DNA of 38,655 bases from Pseudomonadota bacterium (GTDB taxonomy: Bacteria > Pseudomonadota > Gammaproteobacteria > Steroidobacterales > Steroidobacteraceae), in contig QGVD01000032.1 of the NCBI GenBank assembly GCA_003242685.1, forward strand, positions 1 to 38,655, written 5' to 3'. Each line of letters opens with the position of its first letter. The first letter of the stretch is position 1. The notes below the pieces were generated by a model. That model saw only the letters and a program-made list of their open reading frames with translations, did no database searches and was not told the origin of the DNA. Position numbers and translations under genes: made by a program. Below are positions 7,844 to 15,197 of this stretch, in pieces.

Positions 7844-10800
7844 ATGAGACGCCCCGTTCCCGTGTTCCTGGGATCCGTGATCCTGGGAGCCGCTCTGGCA
7901 TCTCCAGTCATGAGCGGTCCGATCTCCGCGGTTCAGTCTTCGAACATCTCGCAGCTCGCGCTGCCTGCGGCGCGAAATCTCAGCAAGATCGACGAATCGC
8001 TCGCGAATGCGACCGGTGAAGTCGACGTGATCGTGCAGCTCTCGGAGCCGCCGCTCGCCGTCGCCAACGGCGAGAACGCGCGGCGCGTGGGCGGCCGCTT
8101 CAACCGCGCGCAGCAGATCGCCCACTCCGCGAAGGTGCGCGCGGAGCAGGACGCTCTGCACGCGCAGCTGCTCGCACTCGGCGGCCGTGAGATCGGCCGT
8201 GTGCGCATCGCGTACAACGCGGTGATCGTGCGCATCGCGGCGGAGAAGCTGAGCTCCATCGCACGGCTGAGCAACGTCAAGACGATCCGTCCGGTCGGCG
8301 AGTATCGCCTCGCGCTCGAGAACACCGTGCCGTACATCGGCGCCTCCAGCGTGCAGGGCTCCGGCTACGACGGCACCGGCATCCGCATCGCGGTGCTCGA
8401 CTCGGGCATCGACTATACGCATCGCAACCTCGGTGGACCGGGAACGGTCGAGGCGTACGAGGCGGCCTATGGCACGGATCCTTCCGATCCGCGCAACAGG
8501 ACGCTCGACGGACTCTTTCCCACCGCGAAGGTGATCGGCGGCTGGGACTTCGTCGGTGAGGAGTGGCCGAACGGGCCGCTCGCCGAGGATCCCGATCCGA
8601 TCGATTTCGGCGGCCACGGCACGCACGTCGCGGACATCATCGCGGGGCGCAGCCCTGACGGATCGCACGTCGGCGTGGCGCCGGGCGCGCTGCTGTATGC
8701 GGTGAAGGTCTGCAGCGCCGTTTCGACGTCGTGCAACGGCGCCGCGATGCTCCGGGGCATCGACTTCGCGATGGACCCGAACGGTGACGGCTCGATGGAC
8801 GACGCGGTGGACATCATCAACCTGTCCATCGGCGCGGGCTACGGCCAGATCGAGGACGACATCGCCGGCGCCACCGCAAACGCGGTGCGCGCGGGCGTGG
8901 TGGTCGTCGCCGCCGCGGGCAACAACGGCGACCGGCCGTACATCACGGCATCGCCGGCCTCCACGCCGGGCGTCATCAGCGTCGCGAACACTCAGGTGCC
9001 GACCGCACTCGCCGTTCCGCTGGTGATCAACTCGCCGGCCGCCATCGCAGGCACCTATACCAACACTGCAACGATCGACTGGGCTCCGATCGGCGACGGC
9101 GTGACGGGTGACGTCGTGTACGTCGGCCGCGGCTGCCGCGACGACGAGACGACTCCGGAAGTGGAGCCCCAGGATCCGTACCTCGCCGATCCGGCCGGCA
9201 GAATCGCGCTGATCGACCGCGGAGACTGCGCTGTCAGCGTGAAGATCGACCGGGCCGCGAAGGCGGGCGCGATCGGCGTGCTGCTCGGTCTCGTCGCACC
9301 GGGCGACGCGGTGAGCTTCAGCCAGGGCGGCGGCGACACGTTCGTTCCCTCGCTCGTGATCATCCAGAGCTATGCCGACCTCATCCGGGCGCAGCTCGCG
9401 GCCGGTGCCACGGTGAATGTCACCGTGTCGGAGGCCAATGCGATCCCGCTCGTCGGCAGCGTGATCACCTCCTCGTCCCGCGGACCGAGCCACAGCTTCA
9501 ATCACATCAAGCCCGACATCGCGGCACCGGGCGGATCGGTCTCCGCGGAAGTCGGTACCGGCTCGGGAATGACGCCCTTCAGCGGCACTTCCGGCGCGTC
9601 GCCGATGGTCGCCGGCGCCGCGGCGCTGCTGCTGCAGGCGTACCCGAAGCGCACGCCCGCGGAGATCAAGTCGATCCTCATGAACACGGCGGACCCGGAG
9701 CTGTACATCAACCCCGTGATGCAGCCCGGCGTGCTCGCGCCGATCACGCGCATCGGCGCAGGTGAGGTGCGCGTCGATGCGGCGCTCGCCAGCACGACGG
9801 CCGCGTGGGACGCGAAGCTCGGCACGGGCAGCCTGTCGTTCGGCTATCACACCGTCTCCGAGCCCGTGGTGCTCCACCGGCACGTCCGCGTGCGCAACTA
9901 TGCGTCGTACGCACGCCGGTACAGCATCACGACGTCGTTCCGCTACGCGGACGACGAGGCGAGCGGCGCCGTGAAGATCCACACACCGTCGTCGATCGTC
10001 GTCGGACCGCACGGAACGAGCGAGTTCGTCGTGACGCTCACCATCGATCCGCGCAAGCTCCCGGAGTGGACGCTGAACGGCGGACCGTTCGGCGGCGACG
10101 GATTCCGGCTGCAGGGCGTCGAGTTCGACGGCTTCGTCCATCTGCGCGACGGGCGCGACCAGATCCACCTGCCGTGGCACGTGCTCCCGCACCGCGCTGC
10201 GGACGTCCGCGCCGTGAACCGCAACGTGAAGCTCTTCAACGGGGAGAACGGCTCGCTCGTGCTCCTCAACACGAGCAGGGCGCTCGCAGGCCGTGTGGAC
10301 GTGTTCTCGCTCACGGGCACGAGCCCGCGCATCCCGCGCTCGCAGCTCCCCGGCGAAGGTGACAACGTCGCCGTGGTGGATCTCGCGGCCGTCGGTGCGC
10401 GACTCGTCAGCATCGGCGGCGGGCAGTTCGGCATCCAGTTCGCGATCAACACCTACGGGCAGCGCGCGCATCCGGCATATCCGGGCGGCTTCGAGGTGGA
10501 CATCGACACGGACCTGGACGGCAATCCGGACTGGTTCGTGTTCAACCGCGAGCTGGGGCAGGCCTTCTCGACCGGACAGACCGTCGTCTACGTCCAGCGA
10601 GCCGGCACGACGACCGCCACCGCGTACTTCTACGCGGACGCCGATCTGAACTCGGGCAACATCATCCTCACCGCTCCGCTGTCGGTGATGGGCCTGACGC
10701 CGACGTCCACGTTCTCGTTCACGGTGTACGCCTACGACAACTACTTCACCGGCCTGGTGAGCGACGTGATCGAGAACATGGTGTACACGCCGGCCTTCCC

Positions 10801-11230
10801 GCGGTTCTTCGTGCCGGATGCGCCGGCGGACGGCGTGCCCGCCGGTGGCTTTTCGGTGCTCACCGTCGAGCACATTCCGGAGGGCGACGAAGCTTCGCCG
10901 TCCCAGACCGGTCTGCTGCTCATGTACCGTGACGCGCCGACCAACCGCGAGGCCGAGGCGGTGAAGGTCGACGTCGTCACCAAGCCGCCTAAGGGCAAGG
11001 GCGATGGCAAGGGTAAAGACAAGGACAAGGACGACAAGGGTAAGGGAAAGGGCAAGGACAAACACAAGGACAAGGACGACAGGGGCAAGGGAAAGGACAA
11101 AGACAAGGGCAAAGACGACAAGGACAAGGGAAAGGGCAAGGAGAAGGACGATAAGGACAAGGGCAAAGGAAAGGACGACAAAGGCAAGGGAAAGGACAAG
11201 GACGACAAGGGCAAGGGAAAAGGCAAGTGA
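7844..11230 (+). CDS. Secreted subtilisin-like (S8) serine protease with PA insert and Lys/Asp/Gly-rich tail
   Basis: The protein has 1128 residues from ATG 7844, which is preceded by GAAGGGAGA (7828-7836); an in-frame TTG at 7814 is less likely. It has an N-terminal signal peptide (VFLGSVILGAALASPVMS) and a region of about 150 residues resembling an inhibitor-type propeptide. The catalytic domain follows: D186 in AVLDSGIDYTH, H258 in GGHGTHVAD, oxyanion N360 in AAGNNG and S583 in FSGTSGASPMVAGAA. A PA-type insert (RIALIDRGDCAVSVKIDRA) lies between H and S. The roughly 450 residues after S583 look beta-rich. The last 79 residues (1050-1128) are 35 Lys, 22 Asp, 19 Gly and one each of His, Arg and Glu. 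No LPXTG or GlyGly-CTERM signal is visible. It is probably exported by Sec; substrates are unknown. Confidence 0.95.
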   Translation: MRRPVPVFLGSVILGAALASPVMSGPISAVQSSNISQLALPAARNLSKIDESLANATGEVDVIVQLSEPPLAVANGENARRVGGRFNRAQQIAHSAKVRAEQDALHAQLLALGGREIGRVRIAYNAVIVRIAAEKLSSIARLSNVKTIRPVGEYRLALENTVPYIGASSVQGSGYDGTGIRIAVLDSGIDYTHRNLGGPGTVEAYEAAYGTDPSDPRNRTLDGLFPTAKVIGGWDFVGEEWPNGPLAEDPDPIDFGGHGTHVADIIAGRSPDGSHVGVAPGALLYAVKVCSAVSTSCNGAAMLRGIDFAMDPNGDGSMDDAVDIINLSIGAGYGQIEDDIAGATANAVRAGVVVVAAAGNNGDRPYITASPASTPGVISVANTQVPTALAVPLVINSPAAIAGTYTNTATIDWAPIGDGVTGDVVYVGRGCRDDETTPEVEPQDPYLADPAGRIALIDRGDCAVSVKIDRAAKAGAIGVLLGLVAPGDAVSFSQGGGDTFVPSLVIIQSYADLIRAQLAAGATVNVTVSEANAIPLVGSVITSSSRGPSHSFNHIKPDIAAPGGSVSAEVGTGSGMTPFSGTSGASPMVAGAAALLLQAYPKRTPAEIKSILMNTADPELYINPVMQPGVLAPITRIGAGEVRVDAALASTTAAWDAKLGTGSLSFGYHTVSEPVVLHRHVRVRNYASYARRYSITTSFRYADDEASGAVKIHTPSSIVVGPHGTSEFVVTLTIDPRKLPEWTLNGGPFGGDGFRLQGVEFDGFVHLRDGRDQIHLPWHVLPHRAADVRAVNRNVKLFNGENGSLVLLNTSRALAGRVDVFSLTGTSPRIPRSQLPGEGDNVAVVDLAAVGARLVSIGGGQFGIQFAINTYGQRAHPAYPGGFEVDIDTDLDGNPDWFVFNRELGQAFSTGQTVVYVQRAGTTTATAYFYADADLNSGNIILTAPLSVMGLTPTSTFSFTVYAYDNYFTGLVSDVIENMVYTPAFPRFFVPDAPADGVPAGGFSVLTVEHIPEGDEASPSQTGLLLMYRDAPTNREAEAVKVDVVTKPPKGKGDGKGKDKDKDDKGKGKGKDKHKDKDDRGKGKDKDKGKDDKDKGKGKEKDDKDKGKGKDDKGKGKDKDDKGKGKGK
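10991..11227 (+). repeat. Degenerate K-D/K-G repeat encoding the protease tail
   Basis: This purine-rich run of degenerate AAG-GGC and AAG-GAC codon repeats encodes residues 1050-1128. Higher-order units such as KDDKGKGK recur four times with small variations. The plus strand has very few T across about 237 bases, quite unlike the rest of the gene. The run is in frame and ends at the stop codon. Such tracts can change length by slippage or recombination. Confidence 0.85.
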
Positions 11231-11295
11231 GCCCTGACCGACAGGCCCTCCGGTAAGGCGGCCCGCGCAGTCGCCTCACTGAACCGATGCGAAAC

Positions 11296-11329
11296 GAAGG
11301 CCCGGGCGGAAACGTCCGGGCCTTCTTTC
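11296..11329 (+). terminator. Intrinsic terminator after the S8 protease
   Basis: GAAGGCCCGG (11296-11305) pairs exactly with CCGGGCCTTC (11316-11325) around a 10-base loop, followed by TTTC. It lies 65 bases after the protease stop, between convergent genes. On the minus strand the stem is flanked by TTTCG, so it could work in both directions. Confidence 0.72.
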
Positions 11330-11385
11330 ATGTGCGTTTCATGAGAGCGCCCCGCTTGCGCGGGGAACGGCGCACGGCGTGACGC

Positions 11386-11847
11386 TCAGCGGGCGCCAGG
11401 CCCGCGACTCAGTGCCTCGCACAGCTTGAAGTTGCCGCGCTGATCGACGCGATAGGAGTAGAGCCTGCCCGCCACTTCGAAATCGACGCGGTATCCCGGA
11501 ACGATGGCCTGCGTGTACATCTGGCCGGGCTCGGGGCAGCCGAGCGAGCCGTCCGGCCATTCGACGCTCTCGGCACGCACAACTCTCGCCCCTCCGGCTG
11601 CATCCTGGCCCGCGCGCGCCGCGAGATCCTCCCTGAGCCGTGCCATCACGTCTCCCGGAACCTCGCCGGTCACGCGCGGTTCGGGCTCCTCGGGCCCGCT
11701 CGGCACGCGCGGCGGAATCTGCGCGGGCGTGACTCTCGGACCGACTCGACGCATGCCTTCATCCTCCGGATCGGCAGCCTGCGGGGCCGTGCAGGCGACA
11801 GCCGCCGCGCCCGCGAGCGCGATCAGAAACCTCGATACCTTGAGCAT
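11386..11847 (-). CDS. Small lipoprotein with a WPDGSLGCPEPG motif
   Basis: This 153-residue protein starts at ATG 11847 with a good Shine-Dalgarno (GAGGAG on the minus strand, 11855-11860). The N-terminus is a signal peptide ending AGAAAVAC, a plausible lipobox. A Pro/Glu-rich linker follows. The conserved-looking C-terminal half contains WPDGSLGCPEPGQMYTQA, then VPGYRVDFEVAGRLYSYR and FKLCE. I recognise this W-P-D-x-S-L-G-C-P pattern from small uncharacterised exported proteins in many phyla, but know no function. The two Cys (in LGCP and LCE) could form a disulfide. It converges on the S8 protease and is divergent from rlmJ. A functional link to either is unproven. Confidence 0.82.
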   Translation of the reverse strand: MLKVSRFLIALAGAAAVACTAPQAADPEDEGMRRVGPRVTPAQIPPRVPSGPEEPEPRVTGEVPGDVMARLREDLAARAGQDAAGGARVVRAESVEWPDGSLGCPEPGQMYTQAIVPGYRVDFEVAGRLYSYRVDQRGNFKLCEALSRGPGAR

Positions 11848-11938
11848 CGACCGACTCCTCTATCCTGCGTGAACCGCGATCGTGCACGATGCGTGACACC
11901 GGCCTTCCTTCTCAGCGATCAGCATACGACGACAGCGA

Positions 11939-12802
11939 ATGAAGTACCGCCACAGCTTCCATGCCGGCAACTTCGCGGACGTGCACAAGCACGTCGCCCT
12001 GCTCGCTCTCGTCTCAACGCTCGAGCAGAAGGAAAAGGGCTTTCTGTACCTCGAGACGCACGCCGGCCGGGGAGCGTACGACCTGGGGAACGCCGCCGAG
12101 AACGCCGAGTCCCGCACCGGCATCGACCGGCTCGGCGACGACGTCTCGAGCGAGGAGCTCACGCGCTATCTCGGCGTCGTGCGCGCCTTCCGCGCCCGGC
12201 AGCGCAATCCGCGCGCCTATCCGGGTTCGCCGCTCATCGTCGCGCAGGCGCTGCGTCCTCAGGACCGCGCGGTGCTCATCGAGCGAGTCGCAACCGAAGC
12301 ACAGGCGCTCGAGCGCGCCGTCGCGGAATATCCTCGCGTGCGAGTGGAGTGCGCGGACGGCTTCGAGCGGCTGCGCGCGTATCTGCCGCCTGCTGAGAGA
12401 CGCGGGCTCGTGCTCATCGATCCGCCGTACGAGGAATCCCGTCGCGACGGCGAGAGGGCCGCGGATGCGATCGTGGAAGCGCTGCGCCGCTTTCCCACCG
12501 GTGTGATCGTCGTGTGGTACCCCATCAAGCACGCACGTGACTCGGAAAGCTGGCTCGCGGCGCTCGCGCCACGGATCTCGCGCGAGGCGCTGGTGAGCGA
12601 GCTGTGGCTCTATCCCAGGGATTCGCGCGCGGCGCTGAACGGCTCGGGACTTCTCATCGTGAATCCCCCGTACCGGACCGACGAGCGCATGCGTGAGTGG
12701 CTTCCGCAGCTGTGCCGGCACCTCGACACGAGAGGAACCGGCGGCACGAGCGTGAGGCCGCTGATATCGGCGGCCGGGAAGAAGGCTCCGGGCAGAGGCT
12801 GA
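11939..12802 (+). CDS. rlmJ: 23S rRNA (adenine-2030-N6)-methyltransferase RlmJ
   Basis: RlmJ methylates A2030 of 23S rRNA with SAM. The 287-residue protein (E. coli 280) begins MKYRHSFHAGNFADVHKHV, the diagnostic RlmJ N-terminus. It continues with FLYLETHAGRGAYDL (SAM-binding motif I) and VLIDPPYEE (catalytic DPPY motif), then a long insert typical of the family. No Shine-Dalgarno is evident before ATG 11939. The 91-base gap to the divergent lipoprotein gene probably holds both promoters. aroE follows after 48 bases. Confidence 0.95.
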   Translation: MKYRHSFHAGNFADVHKHVALLALVSTLEQKEKGFLYLETHAGRGAYDLGNAAENAESRTGIDRLGDDVSSEELTRYLGVVRAFRARQRNPRAYPGSPLIVAQALRPQDRAVLIERVATEAQALERAVAEYPRVRVECADGFERLRAYLPPAERRGLVLIDPPYEESRRDGERAADAIVEALRRFPTGVIVVWYPIKHARDSESWLAALAPRISREALVSELWLYPRDSRAALNGSGLLIVNPPYRTDERMREWLPQLCRHLDTRGTGGTSVRPLISAAGKKAPGRG

Positions 12803-12850
12803 CTCCCGCGTCACCGCAACCGGCCCGGCTCGTATAAGCTCGCACTTCCA

Positions 12851-13711
12851 ATGCAGGACAGCACATCGTCTCCCGACCGCTACGGAGTCGTCGGCCATCC
12901 GGTCGCGCACAGCAAGTCGCCGTTCATCCACGGCCTGTTCGCGCAGCAGACCGGGCACTCGATCACGTACGAGCTCTTCGACTTCACACCCGAGGAGTTC
13001 GGGGAACGCGTGCGCGCCTTCTTTGCTTCCGGTGGACGCGGCCTCAACGTGACCCTGCCGCACAAGCTCGCCGCGGCACGGCTCGCCGACGAGCTCACCT
13101 CCCGCGCGGCTCTCGCTGCGGCGGCCAACACGCTTGCCCTTCGGGAGGATGGACGGATCCTCGGCGACAACACCGATGGATTCGGGCTCGTGCGCGACCT
13201 TACGGAGAACCTCGGCATCCGCCTCGGCGGCGCGCGCATTCTGATCCTGGGTGCAGGAGGTGCGACGCGCGGCGCCATCGGACCGCTGCTCGAGCTCGGA
13301 CCGGAGCGCCTCGTCATCGCCAATCGCACACCGGAGCGCGCGCGTGCGCTGGCGGCGGACTTCGCGCGGCTGGGTCCGGTCACGGGCTGCGGTTTCGAGG
13401 AGCTCGGCGATTCGCGTTTCGACGTCGTGATCAACGCGACCTCGGCGAGCCTTTCCGGCGAAGTGCCGCCTCTCGACCCCGCGATCGCCCGCGAGACGCG
13501 GCTCTGTTACGACATGGCGTACGGGCCCGATTCCACACCGTTCGTGCGCTGGGCGCTGCGACACGGTTGCCCGCGCGCCGAACAGGGACTCGGCATGCTC
13601 GTCGAGCAGGCGGCAGAGTCGTTCCGCATCTGGCGCGGGGTGCGGCCCGATACCCGGCCCGTGCTCGCGGCGCTCGCCGCGCAGATCAGCGCGTCCGCTG
13701 GCGCATCGTGA
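12851..13711 (+). CDS. aroE: Shikimate dehydrogenase (NADP+)
   Basis: AroE reduces 3-dehydroshikimate to shikimate in aromatic amino-acid synthesis. The 286-residue protein (E. coli 272) begins with substrate-binding GHPVAHSKSPFIH. Catalytic K72 lies in NVTLPHK and D109 in DNTDGFG. The NADP-binding turn is GAGGATRGAIGP, followed by IANRTPERARAL. There is no Shine-Dalgarno. A TATAAG box sits at 12833-12838, only 12 bases before the ATG, so the mRNA may be nearly leaderless if that is the -10. The 3' end overlaps the convergent gor gene by 26 bases. Confidence 0.96.
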   Translation: MQDSTSSPDRYGVVGHPVAHSKSPFIHGLFAQQTGHSITYELFDFTPEEFGERVRAFFASGGRGLNVTLPHKLAAARLADELTSRAALAAAANTLALREDGRILGDNTDGFGLVRDLTENLGIRLGGARILILGAGGATRGAIGPLLELGPERLVIANRTPERARALAADFARLGPVTGCGFEELGDSRFDVVINATSASLSGEVPPLDPAIARETRLCYDMAYGPDSTPFVRWALRHGCPRAEQGLGMLVEQAAESFRIWRGVRPDTRPVLAALAAQISASAGAS

Positions 13712-15050
13712 CGAGCTCTTCCGCGCTCGTCGGATGGATGGCGACGGTGTCGTCGAAATCGCGCTTGGTCGCCCCCATGCGTACCGCCACCGCGAAGCCC
13801 TGAAGCATCTCGTCGGCGCCTTCGCCGATGACGTGCACGCCGACGATGCGTTCCTCCGGGCCCACCGTCACGAGCTTCATGCGCGCACGCGGCTTGCGCG
13901 TGGTCAGCGCGTGGTACATCGGCACGAACTCCGACGTGTAGACGTGCACGGCTTCGTCCCCGTGCAGATCGCGCGCGGCGGCTTCGGTGAGCCCCACGGT
14001 GCCGATCGGCGGATGACCGAAGATCACCGTCGGCACGTTCTCGTAATCGAGATGACGGTCGGCCTGGCCGCCGAACAGACGATCCGAGAGGCGCCTTCCG
14101 GCGGCGATCGCCACCGGCGTGAGCGGGGCGCGCCCCGTCACGTCGCCGATGGCGTAGATGCCCTCGACGCTCGTCGCCTGGTACTTGTCCGTCTCGATGT
14201 AACCGTAGGCGTCGAGCCGCACGCCCGCATGCTCGAGACCGAGCCCGTCGACGCACGGCCCACGCCCGATCGCCCACAGCACGCAGTCGAACGGTCCCAG
14301 CCGGCGTCCGTCGCGCGTCTCGAGCTCGAGCTCACCGGACGACGTGCGTTCGAGCGAGGCAGGCCAGGAGTTCGTCAGGAGCTCCACGCCCTGCTCGCGC
14401 AGGTGCTCGGTCGCGGTCTCGCCGAGCATGACGTCGAAGGACTTGAGCACGCGCTCCCCGCGGATGAGGAGCGTCACGCTCGAGCCGAGCGCCGCGAAGA
14501 TGCCCGAGAGCTCGACGGCCACGTAGCCGCTGCCTACGACCGCGACTCGCTGCGGGCGTGCCTCGAGCTCGAAGAATCCGTCCGACGTGATGCCCAGCTC
14601 GGCTCCCGGAACGTCCGGCAGCAGCGGCCTGCCGCCCGTCGCCACCACGATGTGCGGCGCCGTGAGCACGTGCTCGCCGATGTGGACCCTGCGGGGCGTG
14701 GCGAAGCGTGCGAACCCGCGCACGAGCGTGACGCCGCGCTTCTCGAGATTGCGCTCGTAGATCTCGTTCAGTCGCCTGACGTACGCGTCGCGCTTCTGCT
14801 TGAGCAGACTCCAGTCGTGCCCTTCGAGGACGACGTCGAAACCGTATTCAGGACCGTCGTGAATGGCATGCGCGATCTCGGCGGCATTCCACATCACCTT
14901 CTTCGGCACACAGCCGACGTTCACGCAGGTGCCGCCGAGGCGCGCCGCCTCCACAAGCGCCACACGCGCCCCGTATTCCGCCGCGCGCTGCGCGCAGGCC
15001 AGCCCGCCGCTGCCGCCGCCGATCACGATGAGGTCGTAGGAATCCGCCAT
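13686..15050 (-). CDS. gor: Glutathione-disulfide reductase
   Basis: This 454-residue flavoprotein (E. coli Gor 450) reduces GSSG to GSH with NADPH in the cytoplasm. The FAD-binding GGGSGGLACAQRAAEYG is followed by the redox-active motif GGTCVNVGCVPKK with C42 and C47. The NADPH domain has VVGSGYVAVELSGIFAALG, with Arg residues in RGERVLKSFD that fit NADPH preference. The C-terminal dimer interface carries the catalytic His in AIHPTSAEELVT (H439). Lipoamide dehydrogenases share the fold, but the GCVPKK context and the HPTSAEE ending favour Gor. It overlaps the aroE 3' end tail to tail and diverges from prlC. Confidence 0.95.
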   Translation of the reverse strand: MADSYDLIVIGGGSGGLACAQRAAEYGARVALVEAARLGGTCVNVGCVPKKVMWNAAEIAHAIHDGPEYGFDVVLEGHDWSLLKQKRDAYVRRLNEIYERNLEKRGVTLVRGFARFATPRRVHIGEHVLTAPHIVVATGGRPLLPDVPGAELGITSDGFFELEARPQRVAVVGSGYVAVELSGIFAALGSSVTLLIRGERVLKSFDVMLGETATEHLREQGVELLTNSWPASLERTSSGELELETRDGRRLGPFDCVLWAIGRGPCVDGLGLEHAGVRLDAYGYIETDKYQATSVEGIYAIGDVTGRAPLTPVAIAAGRRLSDRLFGGQADRHLDYENVPTVIFGHPPIGTVGLTEAAARDLHGDEAVHVYTSEFVPMYHALTTRKPRARMKLVTVGPEERIVGVHVIGEGADEMLQGFAVAVRMGATKRDFDDTVAIHPTSAEELVTMRQRTR

Positions 15051-15163
15051 GTCCTGCCGCTTTCGAAGTGCCGGGTCCCCGATCTTACCCGTCCGGCCCG
15101 CGGCGCTGGCCCGGACCGCACGTGCCGCTCACGCTCCCGCTGCCGCCCGGCCCGCCCATGCAC

Positions 15164-15172
15164 TGCTAGAAT
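15164..15172 (+). promoter_or_regulatory. Extended -10 promoter element for prlC
   Basis: TGCTAGAAT (15164-15172) is a good extended -10 box (TGnTAgAAT). It lies 25 bases upstream of the prlC ATG, in the 147-base gap divergent to gor. No good -35 is visible, as is common for extended -10 promoters. Confidence 0.5.
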
Positions 15173-15197
15173 GCCGGGCCCGAGGCGCGAGAAATCC

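Noticed and set aside
7787..11065. A 1092-codon open frame on the minus strand opposite the S8 protease
   Set aside because: Its translation is Arg/Asp/Val/His-rich with no domain, whereas the plus strand encodes a complete protease with all catalytic motifs. High GC keeps antisense frames open.
10991..11227. Tandem repeats considered as CRISPR or noncoding satellite
   Set aside because: Repeats are short, degenerate, without spacers, and in frame with the protease up to its stop codon.
13734..15197. A 488-codon upstream extension of prlC, suggesting a fusion protein
   Set aside because: It lies antisense to gor and has shadow composition. Family length and the conserved MENPLLGQE start, with an extended -10 upstream, place the true start at 15198.
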